Positions 8,957 to 16,048 of a stretch of 64,000 nt of DNA are shown here, piece by piece. The notes below the pieces were generated by a model that searched no databases, was not told where the DNA came from, and saw only the letters and a program-made list of their open reading frames with translations. The stretch spans positions 1 through 64,000 of the forward strand of contig CANRSX010000007.1 in the NCBI GenBank assembly GCA_947642555.1, written 5' to 3'. The position numbers and the translations under genes are program-made. This DNA comes from an uncultured Roseburia sp. (lineage in GTDB: Bacteria; Bacillota; Clostridia; Lachnospirales; Lachnospiraceae). Within the stretch, counting starts at the first letter, position 1; every line of letters begins with the position of its first letter.

Positions 8957-10693
8957 ATGGTAAATTTAAAAGAGAAGCCGTTTTGTCTGAGCGAAGAAGC
9001 GATTTCGTGGGTGGAGGAGACGATCGCCTCCATGACGATGGACGAGAAGGTCGGCCAGCTGTTTGTTCAGATGAGAAAGAGCCTGGATGAGGATGCGATC
9101 AGAAAGACGCTTGATACGTATCATCAGGGCGGGCTTCGCTGGCAGGGAGGAGATCGGAATCAGGTCTACAATCAGAACAGGACCTATCAGGAGAATTCAA
9201 AGATTCCGCTCCTGATCGCAGCCAACTGTGACAATGGGGGAGACGGCTGCTTAAGCGAGGGAACCTTCGTGGCGACGGCGGCGGAGGCCGCTGCGGGAGA
9301 GGGCACGCAGACGGCATATGACAGCGGATATGTGGCGGGCCGCGAGGCTTCGGCGGTCGGCGTCAACTGGATGTTTAATCCCTGTGCGGATATCTACATG
9401 AACTGGCGCAATACGATCGTCAATACCAGATCGTACGGCGACAATGCCGACCGCGTGATCGAGAATATCCGCGCTTACATCAACGGGATCCATCAGAGCA
9501 ATGTCGCCTGCTGCTGCAAGCATTTTCCGGGAGACGGCGTGGAGGAGCGCGACCAGCACCTTGTGCTCGGCGTCAACGACCTGAGTGTGGAGGAGTGGGA
9601 CGCATCCTTCCGGAAGGTTTATCAGACGATGATCGACGAAGGCCTCGAGAGCATCATGGTTGGCCATATCGCGCTGCCGGAGATGAGCCGGAAGCTGCGC
9701 CCGGGCATTCGGGACGAGGAGATCATGCCGGCCACGTTAGCGCCGGAGCTGCTCACCGATCTGCTGCGCGGCGAGATGGGCTTTAACGGCGTGGTGATCA
9801 CGGACGCCTCCCACATGGCGGGGATCGCCTGCATGGAGAAGCGCGAGGTGGCGGTGCCCAAAGCGATCGCCAGCGGCTGTGATATGTTCTTATTCTCCAA
9901 CGACGCGGAGGAGGATTTCGGGTACATGAAGGCCGGGGTTGAGAGCGGAGTCATCACGGCGGAGCGGCTTGACGACGCGCTGCACCGGATTTTAGGGCTC
10001 AAGGCAAAGCTTGGCCTTTACAAAAAAGAGAATGTCATCCCGGCACCGGAGCTTAAGGACCAGGTGGTCGGATGCGAGGAGCACAAAAAGCTCGCAGAGG
10101 AAGCGGCGGAGCGCTGCATCACGCTGGTAAAGGATACAAAGGGCGATCTTCCGATCGATCCGGCGCAGAAAAAGCGCGCGCGGCTGGTATTTATCCAGTC
10201 GACCCCCACGAGCAAGAGCTACGCGGGCGACCCGGTAAAAGACGTGGTCGTCGAGGAACTGACGCGCGCGGGCTTCACGGTGGACGTCGCGCCGAATTTC
10301 CATGATCTTGAGGCGGCGGAAGGACCGAAGCCGGAGCATATGATGAAGATGATGGACTGCGGTAAGATGAAAGACTTTTCCGCGAAGTATGATGTGGTAT
10401 TTCTGGTGTTAAACATCAAGGGATATGCGCAGGAGAATCACGTCAGACTGCGCTGGAGCTGCAACCATTCGAGCGAGCTGCCCTGGTATGTGACCGAGGT
10501 TCCGACCGTGGGAATCAGCTTAAACTATACAAATCATCTGATCGACGTGCCGCAGGTACACGCGTTTGTCAACGCCTACGGCAACACCCGCACGAGCATC
10601 CGCGCTGCGATCGAAAAGATCTGCGGCAGGAGCGAGTTTAAAGGCACGGCCAGCGACACGGTATTCTGCGGGAAATGGGATACCAGGCTGTAG
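8957..10693 (+). CDS. Glycoside hydrolase family 3 enzyme, beta-N-acetylhexosaminidase-like
   Basis: The 578-residue cytoplasmic protein begins with the GH3 MDEKVGQLF motif and has KHFPGDG (about residue 188), then the RDQH pair that corresponds to the Asp/His acid-base dyad of NagZ-type hexosaminidases, and the nucleophile in VVITDASHM (about residue 282). A second alpha/beta domain fills the C-terminal 230 residues, as in two-domain Gram-positive NagZ relatives. It likely removes terminal N-acetylglucosamine from peptidoglycan or glycan fragments. The usual KHFPGHG has become KHFPGDG. AGAGGAAAAGGGGG precedes ATG 8957. A hairpin terminator follows the stop. Confidence 0.85.
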   Translation: MVNLKEKPFCLSEEAISWVEETIASMTMDEKVGQLFVQMRKSLDEDAIRKTLDTYHQGGLRWQGGDRNQVYNQNRTYQENSKIPLLIAANCDNGGDGCLSEGTFVATAAEAAAGEGTQTAYDSGYVAGREASAVGVNWMFNPCADIYMNWRNTIVNTRSYGDNADRVIENIRAYINGIHQSNVACCCKHFPGDGVEERDQHLVLGVNDLSVEEWDASFRKVYQTMIDEGLESIMVGHIALPEMSRKLRPGIRDEEIMPATLAPELLTDLLRGEMGFNGVVITDASHMAGIACMEKREVAVPKAIASGCDMFLFSNDAEEDFGYMKAGVESGVITAERLDDALHRILGLKAKLGLYKKENVIPAPELKDQVVGCEEHKKLAEEAAERCITLVKDTKGDLPIDPAQKKRARLVFIQSTPTSKSYAGDPVKDVVVEELTRAGFTVDVAPNFHDLEAAEGPKPEHMMKMMDCGKMKDFSAKYDVVFLVLNIKGYAQENHVRLRWSCNHSSELPWYVTEVPTVGISLNYTNHLIDVPQVHAFVNAYGNTRTSIRAAIEKICGRSEFKGTASDTVFCGKWDTRL

Positions 10694-10734
10694 GAAAAGT
10701 GACGCAGCGGAAAACAGAATCGTGAAAAGGAAGG

Positions 10735-10764
10735 CCCCCGGCAGAAGCTGCCGGGGGTTTATCT
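10735..10764 (+). terminator. Intrinsic terminator after the GH3 gene
   Basis: A perfect 10-bp stem, CCCCCGGCAG (10735-10744) with CTGCCGGGGG (10748-10757), encloses a 3-nt loop and is followed by TTTATCTGT. It separates the glycosidase transcript from the biotin-transporter promoter. Confidence 0.88.
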
Positions 10765-10806
10765 GTCAGTGCGCCCGGCGGCATCGTTTTGTAATCTTAA
10801 AATCCG

Positions 10807-10860
10807 ATTGTTAACCTTAGAAAAAAATAAGTTGACAATATGTGGGAAACCGTGTATGAT
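10807..10860 (+). promoter_or_regulatory. bioY promoter with overlapping BirA-type operator
   Basis: The -35 TTGACA (10832-10837) and -10 TATGAT (10855-10860) are separated by exactly 17 bp. An inverted repeat, ATTGTTAACC (10807-10816) and AGTTGACAAT (10830-10839), matches the BirA box (TTGTTAACC...GGTTAACAA) and covers the -35 element. Biotin-loaded BirA would therefore block transcription of bioY. The 13-nt gap between arms is shorter than the usual 14-16. Confidence 0.72.
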
Positions 10861-10930
10861 TTTGCCGGAACAAAGAGATGTCAGTCCGCGGATACAGGCC
10901 GGTCTGACAGATAGAAAATGGAGGCAGAAT

Positions 10931-11497
10931 ATGAAGGTTTCAACAAAAACAATTGTGACGACAGGAATGTTTACGGCAGTGCTTTCCGTGCTCTCGATCG
11001 TGACGATTCCGATGCCAAGCGGGGTTCCCGTGACATTGCAGACATTTGCCGTGGCGCTGTGCGGCTATGTGCTCGGATCGAAGAAGGGACTTGCATCGAC
11101 AGTTATCTACATACTGCTCGGGACGGTGGGCGCCCCGGTATTTGCGGGTATGACCGGCGGGCCGTCCTGGCTTGCAGGCTACAGCGGCGGATTTATCTGG
11201 GGATTTCTGTTTCTCTCGTTCTTAAGCGGTTTTGGCATGGAGCGCCGTCCGGTGGCAGGAAAAATAGCCGGCGGCCTGGCGGGCCTTTTCTTCTGTCATC
11301 TGCTCGGCGTGATTCAGTTTGCCGTCGTGGCATCAATATCGCTTCCGGCGTCATTTGTGGCTGTATCTGTCCCGTATCTGATAAAGGACGTGATTTCTGT
11401 GGCAGGGGCGTATGTGGTGGCGGTTCCGATCAGAAAAGCGCTGGCGGCGGATGGCCTGGCAGGGAGAGAGCCGGGCAGAAGGGGGGAGAACGTATGA
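10931..11497 (+). CDS. bioY: Biotin transporter substrate-binding subunit BioY
   Basis: The 188-residue protein has six predicted membrane helices. The family features are VPVTLQTFAVALCGYVLG and the conserved GAPVFAGMTGGPSWLAGYSGGF loop region. BioY is the S-component of an ECF-type biotin importer and can take up biotin alone or with a shared energising module; no EcfA/T genes are here. ATG 10931 is preceded by GGAGGCAG (10919-10926). The operator at 10807-10839 points to repression by BirA. The stop overlaps the next start by 4 bp (ATGA), so the DUF1284 gene is co-translated. Confidence 0.9.
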   Translation: MKVSTKTIVTTGMFTAVLSVLSIVTIPMPSGVPVTLQTFAVALCGYVLGSKKGLASTVIYILLGTVGAPVFAGMTGGPSWLAGYSGGFIWGFLFLSFLSGFGMERRPVAGKIAGGLAGLFFCHLLGVIQFAVVASISLPASFVAVSVPYLIKDVISVAGAYVVAVPIRKALAADGLAGREPGRRGENV

Positions 11498-11949
11498 ATC
11501 AGAGATTCAGGGCGCATCACATCCTCTGCACGGTATTATATGAGGGAAAGGGCTACAGCGGGGCGTTTTGTGAAAATATGACGGCTGTGACAGAACGGCT
11601 CAGGACAAATCCGGATGAAGCGTTTATCCTTGCGGCGGAGCCGGATCTGATCTGTGCGCATTGCCCGAATCAGACAGAAACCGGGGAATGTTCACAGGAT
11701 CATAACCGCGTTGTGGACAAGGATCATCGTGTGCTTGCGGGTCTGGGACTGACGGAGGGGGAATGCTGCAGTTATCGTGAAATGTGTGAACATGCCAGGG
11801 CACGGATCACAGAGGAGCTGTTTGACCGGCTGTGCGGTACCTGCGAATGGCGCATGCAGGGACTCTGCCGGTATGAGGATCTGACCGCCGGACTTGCAAA
11901 GATCTGCGGAGGATGTGGAGAACCCGGTAATGAACAGAACGAATCCTGA
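11494..11949 (+). CDS. DUF1284 cysteine-rich protein
   Basis: The 151-residue protein begins FRAHHILCTVLYEGKGYS, the DUF1284 signature, and carries many cysteines in knuckle pairs (CAHC, GECSQDH, GECCSY, LCGTC, ICGGC). These probably bind iron-sulphur clusters or zinc. The function is unknown. Coupling to bioY by an ATGA overlap suggests a link with biotin, whose synthase and related enzymes use iron-sulphur clusters, but that is only contextual. The larger open frame upstream of 11494 is the bioY shadow and should be ignored. Confidence 0.78.
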   Translation: MNQRFRAHHILCTVLYEGKGYSGAFCENMTAVTERLRTNPDEAFILAAEPDLICAHCPNQTETGECSQDHNRVVDKDHRVLAGLGLTEGECCSYREMCEHARARITEELFDRLCGTCEWRMQGLCRYEDLTAGLAKICGGCGEPGNEQNES

Positions 11950-11999
11950 CGATATATAATGAGAACATAATCGACAGGTATCAAAGAAAGGAGAACGGC

Positions 12000-13067
12000 A
12001 TGCATTTTTTAGAGGCACTTATGGCCTGCACCGCGACAGCCCTGTTTTCTGGCGTTGTTTTTGACGCGCCTGCCGTGAATTTTGTCCCTGAGCAGTATGC
12101 GCAGGTACAGGAGGAAGAGGGAAACGGGTGTTTTGCAGTCAGCACGGATCTATACGACGCGGTTTCCGGTGTTCTGGCGGAGGCGGCGGAGGACGGGAAG
12201 GACGCCGCAGCGGAAGCAGAACCGGCAGTGTATGTCGCGGACGGAGAGATCCGGAGCGTTTCCGCGGATCCGGCAGCCGCTGAGGAGACATCCGACAGCG
12301 GGCGGCTTACGGCACAGCAGGAGGAAAGCGAGGAAGACGCAAAGCGTGCCGGCAGCGGCAGAACACCGGCGCCCGCCGGATCGGGGGAGACAGCTGCGGA
12401 TACCGGGAAGAACAGGTTCGATGCATCTGCTGACAGCAGCGAGCAGACCGCACAGGCAGGCACCGGCGGGAGTACCGTCAGTACCGCGTCAGATACCGGA
12501 AAGGGTCAGACGACAGCCGGCAGAAACAGCGGCAGCGGTAATCCGGCCGCACAGGGAAGCGCCAAAGGAAGCGCACAGACCGCGCAGGGAAGCACCGGCG
12601 GAAGCACACAGACCGCACAGGGAAGCACCGGCGGAAGCGAGCAGACCGCACAGGGAAGCACCGGCGGAAGTGCTCCGGCGCCTTCGGGCAGTGCGGACAG
12701 CAGCGCTGCAAATCCCGGAAACAGCGCACCGGCAGCACCGGCGGCGGACAGTAATCCGGTAAATACCGCAGAGAATCCGGCAGCGGTGCCGGAGACGCCT
12801 GCTGCAGATAACACCGGAAGCAGCGCGCCGGCGACAGGCGGTCATACCACTTCCATCTACACGAATGACGAGTCCACACTGCTTCGCGTAGAGTACTATG
12901 ACGAGAACAACCATCTGTATGAGTTTTCGAGTGTTTCCGATTATAACAAAGATACCAATTCCTATACGGAAACGGTGTACCGGTGGGATGATGTGAATCA
13001 GGTTCAGGTTCCCACGCGCACGGATACCTACGTAAACGGAGAACTTACTTCGTCTGAGACGCACTGA
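12000..13067 (+). CDS. Repeat-rich, probably exported protein of unknown function
   Basis: I do not recognise this 355-residue protein. A short hydrophobic N-terminus (LMACTATALFSGVVF) could be a signal sequence, though it lacks the usual basic start. About residues 50-280 are low-complexity Ala/Ser/Gly/Thr/Glu sequence that includes three tandem copies of an 11-residue TAQGSTGGSxQ unit. The last 70 residues form a compact domain rich in Tyr, Asp and Thr (VEYYDENNHLYEF...TETVYRWDD). This looks like a surface stalk with a small terminal domain. ATG 12000 has AAAGGAG at 11986-11992. It ends at a long hairpin shared with the convergent ClC gene. Confidence 0.6.
   Translation: MHFLEALMACTATALFSGVVFDAPAVNFVPEQYAQVQEEEGNGCFAVSTDLYDAVSGVLAEAAEDGKDAAAEAEPAVYVADGEIRSVSADPAAAEETSDSGRLTAQQEESEEDAKRAGSGRTPAPAGSGETAADTGKNRFDASADSSEQTAQAGTGGSTVSTASDTGKGQTTAGRNSGSGNPAAQGSAKGSAQTAQGSTGGSTQTAQGSTGGSEQTAQGSTGGSAPAPSGSADSSAANPGNSAPAAPAADSNPVNTAENPAAVPETPAADNTGSSAPATGGHTTSIYTNDESTLLRVEYYDENNHLYEFSSVSDYNKDTNSYTETVYRWDDVNQVQVPTRTDTYVNGELTSSETH
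12575..12673 (+). repeat. 33-bp tandem repeat inside the repeat-rich gene
   Basis: Three copies of a 33-bp unit start at 12575, 12608 and 12641. Each reads CAGACCGC(G/A)CAGGGAAG then CACCGGCGGAAG, and encodes TAQGSTGGSxQ. The third copy decays at its end. Because the unit is a multiple of three, changes in copy number would alter stalk length without breaking the frame. Confidence 0.8.
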
Positions 13068-13121
13068 CGTTTTCGGAGAAGGCGGGCAGGAGAAGAGCGC
13101 CCGATGCGGCAGAAACAAAGA

Positions 13122-13162
13122 CAGGCAGAGCCGGGGAGGTTAAAAATCCCCGGCTCTGCCTG
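13122..13162. terminator. Long hairpin between convergent genes (bidirectional terminator)
   Basis: CAGGCAGAGCCGGGGA (13122-13137) and its exact complement TCCCCGGCTCTGCCTG (13147-13162) form a 16-bp stem with a 9-nt loop, between the ends of the repeat-rich gene and the ClC gene. No long T-run follows on either strand, so termination may rely on the stem strength. Confidence 0.65.
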
Positions 13163-13188
13163 CCTGTGTTTCCGCAAGCGGAGAACGG

Positions 13189-14448
13189 TCATTCCGCCTT
13201 TCGGTTTATGTAGTTCATCCGGTATTTGGAATAAATAATTTTCTGACTGTGGTACAGGCCGAAATAGCCCGAGAGCATGTTGCTGAAGGCGACCGCAAGC
13301 AGAAAATACGGCATTCCCTGATATCCGAACATCTCAAAGCTGATGAGCAGCGCGGTCAGCGGACAGTTGGTCACACCGCAGAACACGGCGCTCATACCGA
13401 TGGCGGTGGAAAGCTGCGGGGAAAATCCGGTCAGATTTCCGAACAGGCAGCCGGCCGCTGCGCCGATCGCAAAGGAGGGCACGATTTCGCCGCCCTTGTA
13501 GCCCGCGCCGATCGTGAGCGCGGTAAAAAGTATTTTTAGCAGAAAGGCTTCCGGCAGGACCACGCCTTCCATACAGTGTTCAATGATGGATACGCCGGCC
13601 CCGTTGTAGCGCTGGTCCCCCACGAGCAGGGTGAGCAGCACGATCAGACAGCCGCCCACGAAGATCCGCAGGTACGGATTTTTCAAAAAACGCCGGAAGA
13701 GATGCTCCGACTGGTGCAGCACGGTGCAGAATAAGATCGAGAGCAGCGCGCAGAGGATGGCGAGAACGGAGGCCAGAAGAGCGGAGCGGAGGGTAAAGCC
13801 CGGGACGGCTGACAGCAGAAAACGCTCCGGCCCCACGCCGAACGAGAGCGCGATGGCCTGTGCGACCAGCGCGGCGATCACACAGGGAAGGAGCGCGGCG
13901 TAGTACATGACGCCGACGCTCACGACCTCCATGGCAAAAATGGCGGCGGCCATCGGCGTCCCGAACACTGCGGAAAACGCTGCGCTCATCCCGCACATGA
14001 TCATGATGTGCCGGTCTTTTTCCTCGAAACGAAACAGGGTCCCCAGCCCGTTTCCGATGCTTCCGCCCAGCTGCAGCGCGGCACCTTCACGTCCGGCGGA
14101 TCCTCCGAACAGATGCGTGATGAGCGTTGCAAAAAAGATCAGGGGAGCCATGCGCACCGGGAGCCTGTCCCCTGAGTGGATGGCGGAGAGCACGAGATTC
14201 GTCCCGGGGTCATCCGCGTCGCGCAGCAGCTGATACGCGCCCACGATTAAAAGCCCTGCGGCAGGCAGAAGCCAGATCAGCCAGGGATTCTTGGTGCGGA
14301 CCAGCGTCACGAAGGAGAGACACAGATAGAAAAATGTCCCGGCGGAGCCGATGAGGGCGCCGGAAATCACCGCAAAGATGATCCATTTCACCGAGATGCG
14401 GATGCGGCGCAGTGTTTTTTTTGCTCTGTCCAGGATAATTTCTCTCAT
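13189..14448 (-). CDS. ClC family voltage-gated chloride channel/transporter
   Basis: The 419-residue protein has about ten hydrophobic helices and the ClC selectivity-filter motifs in order: GSAGREGAALQLGGSIG (the GREGP region, here GREGA), GMSAAFSAVFGTPMAAAIFAMEV, and near the C-terminus GAGYKGGEIVPSFAIGAAAG. It would move chloride (or fluoride) across the membrane. No CBS domains are present. The minus-strand ribosome site AAGGAGG precedes ATG 14448. It diverges from the XRE/DUF3169 pair; a GTTCAG/CTGAAC hairpin repeat lies just upstream. Confidence 0.88.
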   Translation of the reverse strand: MREIILDRAKKTLRRIRISVKWIIFAVISGALIGSAGTFFYLCLSFVTLVRTKNPWLIWLLPAAGLLIVGAYQLLRDADDPGTNLVLSAIHSGDRLPVRMAPLIFFATLITHLFGGSAGREGAALQLGGSIGNGLGTLFRFEEKDRHIMIMCGMSAAFSAVFGTPMAAAIFAMEVVSVGVMYYAALLPCVIAALVAQAIALSFGVGPERFLLSAVPGFTLRSALLASVLAILCALLSILFCTVLHQSEHLFRRFLKNPYLRIFVGGCLIVLLTLLVGDQRYNGAGVSIIEHCMEGVVLPEAFLLKILFTALTIGAGYKGGEIVPSFAIGAAAGCLFGNLTGFSPQLSTAIGMSAVFCGVTNCPLTALLISFEMFGYQGMPYFLLAVAFSNMLSGYFGLYHSQKIIYSKYRMNYINRKAE

Positions 14449-14479
14449 GGTAAAATGTCCTCCTTCAATTAAAAGCTGC

Positions 14480-14511
14480 GTTCAGCCCACACAGAGGATG
14501 ACTGAACTTTT
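14480..14511 (-). repeat. Dispersed GTTCAG...CTGAAC hairpin element, copy 1
   Basis: On the minus strand this reads AAAAGTTCAG, then TCATCCTCTGTGTG, then GGCTGAAC, with GTTCAG and CTGAAC pairing as a hairpin. Close relatives occur at 24214-24370 and 57787-57816. This copy sits in the ClC 5' leader. Confidence 0.6.
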
Positions 14512-14607
14512 ACCTAAATCTTAGCACTTTTCATACATTTATACAATAAATTGTTTCTCAAATGACGGTTTTGCGCAGAACATGACAATGGAATAGAAAA
14601 AGGGATC

Positions 14608-14659
14608 TTGACAAGAAAAGTTGTCAGTGGTAGACTGAAAATGACAAGGAAAGTTGTCA
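14608..14659 (+). promoter_or_regulatory. Promoter and twin palindromic operators of the XRE regulator
   Basis: TGACAA-GAAAAG-TTGTCA (14609-14626) and TGACAA-GGAAAG-TTGTCA (14642-14659) are almost identical palindromes 33 bp apart, three helical turns. The -35 TTGACA (14608-14613) lies in the first, and the -10 TAGACT (14631-14636), 17 bp downstream, lies between them. Binding by a dimer at both would shut the promoter, which is the expected layout for autorepression by the HTH protein encoded next. Confidence 0.75.
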
Positions 14660-14687
14660 ATATTATGTGGAAATGAGAGGGAATCCG

Positions 14688-14903
14688 ATGCCTTTATCGA
14701 ATCATCTGAAGGAACAGCGGGCGAAGCTCGGGGTGAATCAGTCCGAGATGGGCAGGCTGACCGGCGTGTCCAGGCAGACGATCAGCCAGATTGAGCGGGG
14801 GGATTATTCGCCGTCTGTCACGCTGGCGTTAAAGCTGGCAAAGGTGTGCGGCGTGACGGTGGAGGATATTTTTTCCTACGAGGAGGACGAACATGAGAGA
14901 TAA
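14688..14903 (+). CDS. XRE-family helix-turn-helix regulator
   Basis: The 71-residue protein is almost entirely a Cro/C1-type HTH: LKEQRAKLGVNQSEMGRLTGVSRQTISQIERGDYSPSV (split as helices 1-4), ending VCGVTVEDIFSYEED. It belongs to the short regulators that travel with a DUF3169 membrane protein. ATG 14688 is preceded by GAGAGG (14675-14680). The twin TGACAA-N6-TTGTCA sites overlapping its promoter make autoregulation likely. Its 3' end overlaps the membrane-protein gene by 11 bp. Confidence 0.88.
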   Translation: MPLSNHLKEQRAKLGVNQSEMGRLTGVSRQTISQIERGDYSPSVTLALKLAKVCGVTVEDIFSYEEDEHER

Positions 14904-15714
14904 AAAGGACGAAGCGCCTGCAGGGCGCGGTGCGCAGGACGCTTCTGCGGGAAAGAGAGGGGAGCGGCGGACATTCATAAAATTTCTGATTCTGGTCCTG
15001 CTGTCCGCGGCAGGCGGCGCGCTGGTTGGCATTGCCGGGGTGAAACTGATCAAAACGGGATTTACACCGGTCATTCCGGCGCAGGCGGCCGGGGTTCTGC
15101 GGATGGCTGCTCCCTGGGCGAATCTCGTGCTCGGCGCGGGGATGCTTGCCGGTATCCTGTTGAGAATCCGGACATACAGAAAGATCCGCGCAGCGTGGGA
15201 CGGCGAGGACGAGGATGCCGCGGAGCGGATGGATGAGGTCCTGACCGATGTGCTGATCGCCACGGCGGTCGGACAGATCCTGGGTTATTTTTTCTTTGGA
15301 CTGGGGATGTATGCACTGCTGCCGGTGATGGACAGATCGGGGGAAGGCGCGCTGGCGGCCATTCTTGGCATCATCTTTCTGACAGCGGTGTGTATCGCGT
15401 CCCAAAAGCGGGCCGTGGACCTGGTGAAGGAGGTTAACCCGGAGAAGCGGGGAAATGTCTATGACATGCGTTTTCATAAGGTGTGGATTGAGAGCTGTGA
15501 CGAGTTGGAGCGTCTCAGGATTTATCAGGCGTCCTACCGCGCGTACAAGGCGACCCAGGCGGCATGCCTGATCCTTTGGATCCTCTGCTTTACCGGGATG
15601 CTCCTCTTTGACGCCGGTCTGTTTCCGATTGTCGTTGTGACCGCGGTCTGGATGACATCATGCATCGGATATCTCACCGGGTGCAGGAAAAAAAACGATA
15701 AAAGTCGATGGTGA
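14893..15714 (+). CDS. DUF3169 family membrane protein
   Basis: The 273-residue protein has six predicted membrane helices arranged in three pairs (about residues 30-50, 65-87, 117-135, 145-160, 212-230 and 237-255), with a charged cytoplasmic middle section (QKRAVDLVKEVNPEKRG...RFHKVWIESCDE). That layout and the adjacent small XRE regulator fit DUF3169. Such pairs are common in Firmicutes, and the membrane partner is thought to modulate the regulator or respond to membrane stress; no direct function is known. Translation is coupled to the regulator by overlap. Confidence 0.72.
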   Translation: MRDKKDEAPAGRGAQDASAGKRGERRTFIKFLILVLLSAAGGALVGIAGVKLIKTGFTPVIPAQAAGVLRMAAPWANLVLGAGMLAGILLRIRTYRKIRAAWDGEDEDAAERMDEVLTDVLIATAVGQILGYFFFGLGMYALLPVMDRSGEGALAAILGIIFLTAVCIASQKRAVDLVKEVNPEKRGNVYDMRFHKVWIESCDELERLRIYQASYRAYKATQAACLILWILCFTGMLLFDAGLFPIVVVTAVWMTSCIGYLTGCRKKNDKSRW

Positions 15715-15723
15715 AGAAATGCT

Positions 15724-15752
15724 TTGCATCCCGGGCATAAAGCTGGTATAAT
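15724..15752 (+). promoter_or_regulatory. Promoter for the 40-residue ORF
   Basis: TTGCAT (15724-15729), a 17-bp spacer and a perfect TATAAT (15747-15752) lie 28 bp before the start at 15781. This supports real expression of a gene too short for most gene callers. Confidence 0.68.
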
Positions 15753-15780
15753 AAAAATACAAAAAGAAAGAGGTGATGAT

Positions 15781-15903
15781 ATGACAGGAAAAGAAGTTGT
15801 GAACCTTATTCAGAAACTGGAAGAAGAAGGGATGTCAGCTGAAAAGATCATAGAGATCATCAAATACGTGGAGACGGCTGAACCCAAAGCAGAAACAAAA
15901 TAA
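15781..15903 (+). CDS. Small 40-residue acidic helical protein
   Basis: ATG 15781 is preceded by AAAGAGGTGATG (15768-15779) and by a consensus promoter. The peptide (MTGKEVVNLIQKLEEEGMSA, then a second amphipathic helix) is predicted to be two helices in a hairpin and ends in a Lys/Glu-rich tail. I recognise it only as the sort of short conserved hypothetical seen in Lachnospiraceae; the LIQKLEEEGMSAEKIIEII pattern may be a protein-binding helix pair. No function can be assigned. Confidence 0.65.
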   Translation: MTGKEVVNLIQKLEEEGMSAEKIIEIIKYVETAEPKAETK

Positions 15904-16048
15904 AAATGGATTTCAGGTGTGGCATTTTCGCTTGCGGGCGGGAATGTCACTTTTTTATAGGAAAGTGTTCCCGTTTTCCATGCATAATTCCCACAGAAAC
16001 GTTCATTCTATTCATAATTGCGCAGAATGAAAAAGGGGGTATTGATGT

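Noticed and set aside
10918-11949. 343-codon frame covering bioY and DUF1284
   Set aside because: Its first half is out of frame with bioY; only the part from 11494 is a real gene.
12575-12673. CRISPR-like repeats
   Set aside because: The repeats are contiguous coding units without spacers; the same holds for the 8-bp array at 28632.
12082-12762. 226-codon second frame inside the repeat-rich gene
   Set aside because: Arg/Pro-rich alternate frame through a tandem repeat; the in-frame product with the start at 12000 has the ribosome site.
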